Assembly (NCBI GenBank): GCA_048268005.1 | Contig: JBLWWJ010000002.1 | Location: forward strand, 1,178,001-1,242,000 | From: Ancylomarina sp048268005 | GTDB taxonomy: Bacteria; Bacteroidota; Bacteroidia; Bacteroidales; Marinifilaceae | Direction of reading: 5' to 3' | Length of the DNA: 64,000 nucleotides | The notes under the pieces: model-generated | Seen by the model: only the letters and a program-made list of their open reading frames with translations | The model's database searches: none | Told to the model about the DNA's origin: nothing | Translations under genes and position numbers: made by a program | Part shown: one piece after another, positions 51,784-59,518 of the stretch | How the letters are laid out: each line of letters starts with the position of its first letter | How positions within the stretch are numbered: position 1 is the stretch's first letter

Positions 51784-51971
51784 GATATTATTTCCTCTTG
51801 TAATTGTTATATGTTGATATAGTGATTGATGTGGTTTTTGGCACGAGATGTGATAAAGGGATGGTGGCCTGTTGGTTTTAAGATGTTGATAAATCTTAAT
51901 TAAGTTGTGTAACTAAATAACCTAGGGTATAGTCCAATAATTGTAAATCAAACCGACCTAAAAATATAATT

Positions 51972-54404
51972 ATGAGAAGAATACTATTTGTAACAATTTT
52001 GCTGTTGTGTAGTTTAGTTAATTATGCAGAAGAAGCACCTAAAAGTAATAGTAGTAAGCTTGGTTCTGTTTCAGGCCTTATTATTGACAATAACACCAAT
52101 GAGGCATTGCCTTACGTTAATATTGTAATTAAAGATATAAACAATCAGATTTTAACCGGTGGAATTACCGATGATAAAGGGAAGTTTAATATAAGAAAAA
52201 TTGCAAAAGGAAAACATGTTATTGAGATTCAATATATTGGTTATAAGCCTTTTGTTAAAGAACTTGAATTTACCTCTAAAAAATCGACCTTTAAATTAGG
52301 AACCATTCGTTTAGAGGAAGATACCGAGGTACTTAGCGAAGTGACTGTGAGAGCTGAACTCTCTACGGTGACACAGAAGGTTGATCGAAAAGTGATAAAT
52401 GTCGGCAAAGACCTGACGGCTGCTGGTGCAACTGCTTCTGAAGTGCTAAACAATGTACAATCGGTTAGTGTTGATAGTCAAACAGGAACTGTTAGTTTAA
52501 GAGGAAATGAGAATGTTAGGATTCTAGTTGATGGAAAACCAACTAATATTAGTGCTGCTCAATTGTTGCAACAAATCCCGTCTACATCTATTAAGAGTGT
52601 TGAGTTGATTACCAATCCATCGGCAAAATATAACCCAGAGGGGATGAGTGGTATCATTAACATTGTATTGAATAAAGATGCCAATATTGGTTTTAATGGA
52701 AATGTAAACCTTGGTGTAACGCGTGGCGAAAATACACGTGGAAACGGTTCTTTAGATATGAATTACAAAACCGGTAAGGTGAACTTTTTCATGAATTTTG
52801 GTGCTAACGGAGGAAAAAGAGACAACTATGGTAATGTTTTAAGAAGCTCGAAAGATGAGAATGGCAACGTAATTCTTGATAATGACCTTTTGCAGAAGTT
52901 TAGTTTTTTAAACGATTACAATTCCCGCTTGCTAAAAGTAGGAGCTGATATTTATTTGAATGAAAAGAATACACTTTCATTTTATACCACACAAAATTTT
53001 CGTGATGGGGTGTTTGATGGTACAACAAAGATTTACGGTGGGACAGATTTGGATTTTCATAGTATAATGAAATCCGAAACAGAGAATTCTACGGGAACAT
53101 ACAATATCAATTATAAAATCGATTTTGAAAAGAAAGGACACAATCTGGAGTTCGAAGCAACTTATAGTGAAAGTGATTCGCCTGAAGATGCGACTTATAA
53201 AGAATTGCTTAATCCGATTGATTTAACTTCGAATTATATGGATGCGATTGAGAATGATTACACCAATACGCTTCTAAACCTGGATTACACAAATCCATTG
53301 ACGGAAAACACAAAATTGGAATTAGGTTTGGAGTTGAGGTATAATGATACAGAGAACTCAAGAGTAACCAATCAACTTGATGCGACTAATAATAAAATAG
53401 GTAACTCTGCATTTACCTATGATAGAAGTATCTATTCGGGATATGTAAACTTGAACCATAAGGTTAATAATCTTGCCATGCAATTGGGTGCTCGATTTGA
53501 GCAGTATGAAGTAGATGGAAAGTTTCTGAAAAATGACCAGAGAGCCAAATATTCAGATAGTCGTTTTACCATTTACCCTTCGGTATTTTTCACTTTTACA
53601 CCAAGTGAAAAAAATCAGTTCCAGTTGAGTTATAGTCGACGAGTAGACAGACCATCTATTGGACAGGTGAATCCAATTAGAGAATGGAGTACGCCTTTGA
53701 TTAGTTCTTTTGGTAATCCTAATCTGGATCCTCAGTTTACAAATTCATTAGAATTCAACTATACCAAAGGATTCGAAAAAGGGGCTATTACATTAGGGAC
53801 ATTCTACCGTCGCGTTAATGATAACATTTCGAGGGTATTGAATAAAGATCCTTTGGATGTTGAAAAGGTTGAAATGTCATACTACAATACCGATAGCAAC
53901 GATCGTTACGGATTAGAATTATCGGCTAATTACAGATTATTTAAATGGTGGTCGATGAATGCCAGCTCCGATTTATATATCCAGAAAGAGACAGGTGTAT
54001 CAAACGATGAGAATCTGGAGATTACAAACAATTCCTTTAATATTCGTGTATCGAATAGTTTTACAGCAACCAAAAAGTTGAGATTCCAATTGTTTGCCAT
54101 GTATCGTGGAGGAGGAAAAGACCTTCAGTTCGAAGTAGATCCCATGTGGATGATCAATACGGGTGCCAGCTACCGAGTATTAAAAGGAAAAGGAACTTTA
54201 ACCTTTAGGGTGAATGATATTTTTGAAGGTATGAAGTTTAAGTTTGATTCAGAAGTGCCGTATAAGCAGAATGGTGAATTTCACTGGGAAAGCCGTACGG
54301 CATACCTGGGCTTTTCGTACCGATTTGGTAGTGGAAAAAATAAAGCCAAAAGAAGAAAGCACAGAGATAGTCGTGAAACGCAAGGTGGTGGTGGATTTAT
54401 GTAA
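51972..54404 (+). CDS. TonB-dependent receptor, outer-membrane beta-barrel family (copy 1)
   Basis: An 810-residue outer-membrane protein with a signal peptide. A carboxypeptidase-regulatory-like domain spans about residues 30-118 (SVSGLIIDNNTNEALPYVNIVIKD). The plug domain follows (TASEVLNNVQSVSVDSQTG, SVELITNPSAKYNPEGMSGIINIVL), then a barrel of the PF14905 type with SRRVDRPSI. No SusD-like partner is encoded nearby, so it is not a classic SusC. The ligand is unknown. The next gene is a very close paralogue, and both end in the same RKHRDSRETQGGGGFM tail. Confidence 0.9.
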   Translation: MRRILFVTILLLCSLVNYAEEAPKSNSSKLGSVSGLIIDNNTNEALPYVNIVIKDINNQILTGGITDDKGKFNIRKIAKGKHVIEIQYIGYKPFVKELEFTSKKSTFKLGTIRLEEDTEVLSEVTVRAELSTVTQKVDRKVINVGKDLTAAGATASEVLNNVQSVSVDSQTGTVSLRGNENVRILVDGKPTNISAAQLLQQIPSTSIKSVELITNPSAKYNPEGMSGIINIVLNKDANIGFNGNVNLGVTRGENTRGNGSLDMNYKTGKVNFFMNFGANGGKRDNYGNVLRSSKDENGNVILDNDLLQKFSFLNDYNSRLLKVGADIYLNEKNTLSFYTTQNFRDGVFDGTTKIYGGTDLDFHSIMKSETENSTGTYNINYKIDFEKKGHNLEFEATYSESDSPEDATYKELLNPIDLTSNYMDAIENDYTNTLLNLDYTNPLTENTKLELGLELRYNDTENSRVTNQLDATNNKIGNSAFTYDRSIYSGYVNLNHKVNNLAMQLGARFEQYEVDGKFLKNDQRAKYSDSRFTIYPSVFFTFTPSEKNQFQLSYSRRVDRPSIGQVNPIREWSTPLISSFGNPNLDPQFTNSLEFNYTKGFEKGAITLGTFYRRVNDNISRVLNKDPLDVEKVEMSYYNTDSNDRYGLELSANYRLFKWWSMNASSDLYIQKETGVSNDENLEITNNSFNIRVSNSFTATKKLRFQLFAMYRGGGKDLQFEVDPMWMINTGASYRVLKGKGTLTFRVNDIFEGMKFKFDSEVPYKQNGEFHWESRTAYLGFSYRFGSGKNKAKRRKHRDSRETQGGGGFM

Positions 54405-54440
54405 AAATCCCTTTTCAGCCTGTTGAAATAAACAGATATT

Positions 54441-54485
54441 AAAAAATCTCCTAACCCAATTACTTTGGCTAAGGAGATTTTTTTT
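54441..54485 (+). terminator. Terminator after TonB receptor 1
   Basis: AAAAAATCTCCT and AGGAGATTTTTTTT pair around an imperfectly paired loop; a T tract follows. Confidence 0.85.
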
Positions 54486-54621
54486 GTAGCTGATCTTTCA
54501 CCTCTAAATATCGATTTATTTAAGGTTGTTAATAAAGGTTAATTTTAAGCATATTTTGTAACCGAAAAAAGGATGTTGTAGTCCTATAGTTAGAACTCAA
54601 ACTAACTTAAAAAAAATATTT

Positions 54622-57015
54622 ATGAAAAGAATTTTATTTGTAGCCATATTACTATTATTTAGTTTTATTTTACATGCTGAAACGCCCAAGAATAAGACCT
54701 TGAAGTCTGGTTCTGTTTCGGGTCTTATTATCGACAAAAATACCAATGAAGCATTACCATATGTTAATATTGTAATTAAAGATGCAGCGCATCAAATATT
54801 GACAGGAGGGATTACCGATGATAAAGGTAAATTTAGCATAAATAAGATTGCAGGAGGAAAGAATATTATTGAAATTCAATATATCGGTTACAAGCCTTTT
54901 ATTAGAGAACTTGAATTTACCCTTAAAAATTCGACTTATAAACTAGGAACAGTTCGTCTCGAAGAAGATGCTGAAGTGCTTAACGAAGTGGTTGTGAGAG
55001 CTGAGTTGTCTACGGTGACTCAGAAGATTGATAGAAAAGTGATCAATGTGGGTAAAGACCTGACTGCTGCAGGAGCCACTGCTTCGGAGGTTTTAGATAA
55101 TGTTCAGTCGGTAAGTGTTGATAACCAGACAGGAGCTGTTAGCTTAAGAGGGAACGAGAATGTTAGAATTCTGGTTGATGGCAAACCAACTAATATTAGT
55201 GCTGCTCAACTGTTGCAACAAATACCATCTTCTTCAATTAAGAGTGTGGAGTTGATTACCAATCCCTCAGCAAAATATAACCCTGAAGGCATGAGTGGTA
55301 TCATTAATATTGTACTGAATAAGAATGCAAATATTGGCTTTAATGGGAATGTCAATCTGGGCGTCACACGAGGTGTAGAAACACGTGGAAATGGTTCTTT
55401 GGGTTTAAACTACAAAACGGGGAAGGTTAATTTTTTCCTAAACTTTGGCGCCAATGGAGGAAAAAGAAATAATTATGGTGAAGTATTGCGACCGGGTTTC
55501 AATGAGCAAAAATTTGAATTTGATAGCGATAACAGTTCTAAATTGCTAAAAGTAGGGGCAGATATTTATTTGAACGAAAAGAATACCCTTTCTTTTTATA
55601 CCACTCAGAATGTGTATGATGGCACGACGGATGGTACAACCCGGATTTTTAGAGACAAGGTGTTGGATATTGAAAGTTTGATGCGTAGCGAAAGCGAGAA
55701 CTCAAGTGGAACCTATAATTTTAATTATAAACTAGATTTCGAAAAGAAAGGACATAGTCTGGAATTTGAAACCACTTACAGTCAAAGCGATTCACCTGAG
55801 GATGCTGTTTATTCGCAAAAGCCAAACCACACCGATCCGGTATTTAATTATTCTGATAATATCACAAATGAGTATACCAATACTTTGCTAAACTTAGATT
55901 ATACAAACCCTCTTTCGGATAATTCGAAATTGGAAATGGGTTTAGAGCTGAGAATTAATAATACCGATAATGTTAGAAATACGACGCAGCATGATTTTCG
56001 TGGTTTAAAGCCGACTTCTGCTTTTGAATACGATAGAAATATTTATTCGGGCTATGTTAATTTTAATCATAAGATTAACAATTTTTCAATGCAGTTAGGG
56101 GCTCGACTTGAGCAATACGAAGTAGAAGGTCATTTTAAACAAGGCAGTGAAAATGCCAGGTATGCTGATAGTCGATTTACCATATACCCATCGATGTTTT
56201 TTACATTCACACCAAGTGAAAAAAATCAATTTCAATTGAGTTACAGCCGCAGAGTTGACAGACCTTCGATTAGGAAAGTGAATCCAATTAGAGAGTGGAG
56301 TTCGCCTTTAGTTAGTTCGTATGGTAACCCAGACCTAAAGCCTCAGTTTACCAATTCTTTCGAAATTAATTATACCAAAAGTTTAGACAATGGTTCTGTT
56401 ACATTGGGAACGTTTTACAGACGTGTAATTGATAATATCTCCCAGATGATTATGAAAGACCCTCAGAATGAGGAAAAGATTGAGTTGATGTATTATAATA
56501 CCGATAATAATGACCGTTATGGATTGGAATTATCAGCCAGATATCGTTTTTACAAATGGTGGTCAGTCAATGCAAGTTCTGATTTATATTTGCAAAAAGT
56601 ATCAGGGGTTTCAGATGGTCAGTATATTGAGGTTGATAACAAGGCTTTTAATGTTAGAGTTTCTAACAGTTTTAATGCCACTAAAAAACTGAAATTTCAA
56701 TTATTTGCCATGTACCGTGGCGGAGGGAGAACACTTCAGTTTGACATGGACCCAAGATGGAAGATTAGTACCGGAGCAAGTTATACCGTATTGAAAGGAA
56801 AAGGTAGACTGTCTTTTAGAGTGAATGATATTTTTAAAGGCATGAAATCTGGCTTTGATTCAGAAGTACCCTATAAACAGAATGGAGAATTCCACTGGGA
56901 AAGCAGAACCGCTCACCTGGGCTTCTCGTACCGATTTGGTAGTGGAAAAAATAAAGCCAAGAAAAGAAAGCACAGAGATAGTCGTGAAACGCAAGGTGGC
57001 GGTGGATTTATGTAA
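54622..57015 (+). CDS. TonB-dependent receptor, outer-membrane beta-barrel family (copy 2)
   Basis: A 797-residue paralogue of the preceding receptor with the same order of domains: signal peptide, regulatory-like domain, plug (TASEVLDNVQSVSVDNQTG, near-identical to copy 1) and barrel. The N-terminal 250 and C-terminal 200 residues are almost the same. The middle, for example residues 280-420, differs and is about 13 residues shorter, as expected if extracellular loops were under different selection. It arose by tandem duplication, including upstream DNA, and may bind a different ligand. Confidence 0.9.
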   Translation: MKRILFVAILLLFSFILHAETPKNKTLKSGSVSGLIIDKNTNEALPYVNIVIKDAAHQILTGGITDDKGKFSINKIAGGKNIIEIQYIGYKPFIRELEFTLKNSTYKLGTVRLEEDAEVLNEVVVRAELSTVTQKIDRKVINVGKDLTAAGATASEVLDNVQSVSVDNQTGAVSLRGNENVRILVDGKPTNISAAQLLQQIPSSSIKSVELITNPSAKYNPEGMSGIINIVLNKNANIGFNGNVNLGVTRGVETRGNGSLGLNYKTGKVNFFLNFGANGGKRNNYGEVLRPGFNEQKFEFDSDNSSKLLKVGADIYLNEKNTLSFYTTQNVYDGTTDGTTRIFRDKVLDIESLMRSESENSSGTYNFNYKLDFEKKGHSLEFETTYSQSDSPEDAVYSQKPNHTDPVFNYSDNITNEYTNTLLNLDYTNPLSDNSKLEMGLELRINNTDNVRNTTQHDFRGLKPTSAFEYDRNIYSGYVNFNHKINNFSMQLGARLEQYEVEGHFKQGSENARYADSRFTIYPSMFFTFTPSEKNQFQLSYSRRVDRPSIRKVNPIREWSSPLVSSYGNPDLKPQFTNSFEINYTKSLDNGSVTLGTFYRRVIDNISQMIMKDPQNEEKIELMYYNTDNNDRYGLELSARYRFYKWWSVNASSDLYLQKVSGVSDGQYIEVDNKAFNVRVSNSFNATKKLKFQLFAMYRGGGRTLQFDMDPRWKISTGASYTVLKGKGRLSFRVNDIFKGMKSGFDSEVPYKQNGEFHWESRTAHLGFSYRFGSGKNKAKKRKHRDSRETQGGGGFM

Positions 57016-57104
57016 GCACCCTGACAGGCTCCCTCACCTTTGTGGGAAACTGAGCTAGACGAATTGTTAAAGTGTTTCAGCATTGCCTTGATTATTAGGA
57101 TAAA

Positions 57105-57139
57105 CCCCATATCTTTAAATTGATATGGGGCTAATTTTT
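57105..57139 (+). terminator. Terminator after TonB receptor 2
   Basis: CCCCATATC/GATATGGGG (9 bases, perfect) with an AT-rich loop, then CTAATTTTT. Confidence 0.8.
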
Positions 57140-57291
57140 CACCTAGAAATTACTGTATCTTGACAAGCTTATCGAAGTATTGAAGGGTTTGAATTCAGTG
57201 TTTATATAGTATGAGTCTCATGTGTAGAATTGAGACTATATTCTCAAGATGTCAATAGTTTGGTATAAATTAAGATTCTTTAGCATACAAA

Positions 57292-57321
57292 TTTGTTGAG
57301 AATGCCTTTTTTTTACCTTTG
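57292..57321 (+). promoter_or_regulatory. Consensus Bacteroidota promoter of the DUF5715 gene
   Basis: TTTG (57292-57295), an 18-base spacer and TACCTTTG (57314-57321) fit the consensus exactly; the gene's ATG follows 18 bases later. Confidence 0.7.
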
Positions 57322-57339
57322 TGTGAGTAAAATTTAGGC

Positions 57340-58047
57340 ATGATTAAAAGAGAAAAAAGGTATCGTCTTCGTAAAATTCTGGTAGCAGCTTTAATTGTTT
57401 CACTACTAGGTGTTTTAATACTTAAAGCTTGTAGTCCTACACCCAAAGGTAAAAGCATAGACAAATTATCCGTTCCTGTACTTAGCAAGGATGAAAAGCG
57501 AGCGCTACGCCGTTTTAATAATAATTATCATCTCGAGATTGCCCGAAGTAAAGGCTTAAAAAAGCCTTTAAATTCAAGAAAGGATGATAAAGAAAGTGCT
57601 GAGGCGTTTTGTGATCGTTACGATCTTGTTGAAATTACCGATAATGAATACTATGAAATACCTCATTTAAGAAATTCACTGCCTTATCTGCAAGAATCGG
57701 CGGAAGAATTTCTAGATCTACTTGGGGAGAGGTTTTGCGACCAACTGGAAGAATTAGGACTTAGAAAATACCGGTTTTCAATTTCATCCATATTACGAAC
57801 CCTTGAAGATCAAAAATCACTACGTAAAAGTAATGTAAACGCTACGCCCAATAGTTCATCGCATTATTACGGGCGAACTTTTGATATTGTTCAAACGCGT
57901 TATTTTGAGAGGGGTAATAGTACACCTGTTTACACCTATCGCCTACGAAATATACTATTGCGTGAATTAATTAAATTGCAGGATGAGGGGAAATGCTACG
58001 TACTTCTCGAAAGGCAAACAAAATGCATACACGTAACTGTAAGGTGA
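57340..58047 (+). CDS. DUF5715 protein, M15/LAS-peptidase-like
   Basis: A 235-residue protein with one N-terminal helix (ILVAALIVSLLGVLILKAC) that could be a lipoprotein signal or anchor. The C-terminal half carries SSSHYYGRTFDIV (H175, D182) and CIHVTV (H231). These are the three positions expected for the zinc ligands of M15/LAS-type peptidases such as D-Ala-D-Ala carboxypeptidases. The family label DUF5715 is from memory. A peptidoglycan-trimming role is inferred from the motifs alone. Confidence 0.8.
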   Translation: MIKREKRYRLRKILVAALIVSLLGVLILKACSPTPKGKSIDKLSVPVLSKDEKRALRRFNNNYHLEIARSKGLKKPLNSRKDDKESAEAFCDRYDLVEITDNEYYEIPHLRNSLPYLQESAEEFLDLLGERFCDQLEELGLRKYRFSISSILRTLEDQKSLRKSNVNATPNSSSHYYGRTFDIVQTRYFERGNSTPVYTYRLRNILLRELIKLQDEGKCYVLLERQTKCIHVTVR

Positions 58048-58081
58048 TAAAGAATTAGTTCTATTGATTTACAGATAAACA

Positions 58082-58115
58082 AAATGCCCGATTCATTCAT
58101 TTGAAACGGGCATTT
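58082..58115. terminator. Terminator between the DUF5715 and DEAD-box genes
   Basis: AAATGCCCG/CGGGCATTT stem with an AT-rich loop, located between convergent genes. Confidence 0.8.
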
Positions 58116-58133
58116 ATATTTTCTCACAGAGGC

Positions 58134-59276
58134 TTAATAGCCATGCAGATCAAAATCAGAACTGTCGATTGTATTGACATCTTTCTTCATTTTTTTCTGT
58201 ATCACCTTAAAGTGGTGCTCGTCATTAGGCGTCACAAATGAAACTGCTTCACCAGGAGCATCGGCGCGACCTGTACGTCCTATACGGTGAATGTAATCTT
58301 TAGGTGATCGGGGTAATTCGTAGTTCACCACATAAGGCAGGAATTCAATGTCGATACCCCTTGCCAATAGATCAGTGGTTACCAGAACACGTATTTTGCC
58401 TGTCTTAAATCGTCTTAAACTTTCAGAACGCGAGTTCATACTTTTCTTCCCGTGAGTAGAAACGGCATGTATGCCATTTCGGCAAAGCTTGTTGGCAACA
58501 CCATCAGCTTTAAAAGCAGAGGATACAAAAACCAAAACTTGTTTTAGGTTGTTTTTCTTGATTAAGTAACGCAATAGTGGACCTTTTCTACTGTCTTCAA
58601 CCGCATAGGCAATTTGATCAATTAGTTCCGTTTCTTCCTCCTTCGACTCAATTCGAATGATTTCAGGTTGCTTTAATAGAACCTGCTTAATATTATCAAC
58701 ATCTTTACTCAAGGTAGCCGAGAATAAAAGATTCTGACGTTTCTTTGGCAATAAGGCAAAGATGCGATCCATCTCATATTTAAAGCCAAGATTTAGCATT
58801 TTGTCCGCTTCATCAAGTACCAAAGTGTCGATGTCGGATAGTTTAAGGGCATTGGCTTCTTCTAATTCGATCAGTCGACCTGGGGTTGCAACCAGAATGC
58901 TAACGTTATTTAAGGCCATCATTTGTGGATTGATGGAAACGCCACCAAAAATAGCCAGTGTTTTAACTCTTTCGGGTAGAGCCGATGTAAAGGTTTGAAA
59001 TACCTCTTCAACCTGCACGGCTAATTCGCGTGTAGGGACCAGAACCAGTACTCTGATATGTCTGTTTTTTAGAGGCGCTTTTCCTTTTAGGCTATTTAAG
59101 ATGGGAAGCACATATGAAGCTGTTTTTCCTGATCCTGTCTTTGCGATACCTAATACATCTTTCTTGCTCAATATGGCAGGGATAGCCTCTTCCTGAATTG
59201 GGTAGGGGTGTTTGTAATTTTGATCCTCCAACGCGTTTAATAAAACCGGAGATAAACCTAAAGATGAAAAAGACAT
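58134..59276 (-). CDS. DEAD-box RNA helicase
   Basis: A 380-residue helicase with all core motifs in order: Q motif near GYPIQ-like HPYPIQEEAIPAIL, I (AKTGSGKTASYV), Ia (LVPTRELAVQ), II (VLDEADKM), III (FSATL), IV (QVLVFVSSAFKA), V (VTTDLLARGIDIE) and VI (HRIGRTGR). It lacks a long C-terminal extension, so it is a minimal DEAD-box protein of the RhlE/DbpA-like size class. It may act in ribosome assembly or RNA turnover. A TATCTTTG element lies 44 bases upstream. Confidence 0.95.
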   Translation of the reverse strand: MSFSSLGLSPVLLNALEDQNYKHPYPIQEEAIPAILSKKDVLGIAKTGSGKTASYVLPILNSLKGKAPLKNRHIRVLVLVPTRELAVQVEEVFQTFTSALPERVKTLAIFGGVSINPQMMALNNVSILVATPGRLIELEEANALKLSDIDTLVLDEADKMLNLGFKYEMDRIFALLPKKRQNLLFSATLSKDVDNIKQVLLKQPEIIRIESKEEETELIDQIAYAVEDSRKGPLLRYLIKKNNLKQVLVFVSSAFKADGVANKLCRNGIHAVSTHGKKSMNSRSESLRRFKTGKIRVLVTTDLLARGIDIEFLPYVVNYELPRSPKDYIHRIGRTGRADAPGEAVSFVTPNDEHHFKVIQKKMKKDVNTIDSSDFDLHGY

Positions 59277-59319
59277 TATTTTGTGTTTAATTATTATTCG
59301 GTGCTAATATTCAAGCTGG

Positions 59320-59347
59320 CAAAGATAGGCTAAATAAAGAGGCTAAA
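59320..59347 (-). promoter_or_regulatory. Candidate promoter of the DEAD-box gene
   Basis: On the minus strand TTTA (59347-59344), a 16-base spacer and TATCTTTG (59327-59320) precede the ATG by 43 bases. The -7 match is exact; the -33 is a near match at short spacing. Confidence 0.45.
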
Positions 59348-59463
59348 GTGCTTTAGCTAAATTTAAAGGAGAGCTTTTTGCAAAAACGACATCAGAGGAC
59401 ATAGAAATGAGTGTGTGAATGAATACTAAATAAGACAGATTAAGAGGTAAATTCTAATTGACT

Positions 59464-59496
59464 ATTGGTAATAGCTCACAGAGTTTATTAAATTTG
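59464..59496 (+). promoter_or_regulatory. Candidate promoter of the large membrane-protein gene
   Basis: ATTG (59464-59467), 21 bases, then TAAATTTG (59489-59496), an exact -7 match. The gene starts 23 bases later. Confidence 0.4.
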
Positions 59497-59518
59497 TTGA
59501 AACTTAAAAAATATTCTT

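Larger units (their letters stand above)
51584..51971. other. Promoter and long leader of the first TonB receptor gene
   Basis: 388 bases without a gene. It contains a consensus promoter (51700-51729), a 14-base palindrome (51770-51783), a weak AAGAT/ATCTT hairpin near 51879-51896 and a TGTAAC-N16-TAGTCC pattern (51908-51935) that recurs upstream of the second receptor gene. If the promoter at 51700 is used, the 5' leader is about 235 bases. Confidence 0.6.
57016..57339. other. Intergenic region between TonB receptor 2 and the DUF5715 gene
   Basis: 324 bases without a gene. It holds the receptor terminator (57105-57139) and the consensus promoter for the next gene (57292-57321). Nothing else stands out. 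Confidence 0.7.

Noticed and set aside
54244..57058. Two short + strand frames over the C-terminal ends of both TonB receptors that resemble each other
   Set aside because: Their similarity comes from the duplication of the receptors read in another frame, not from a separate gene.
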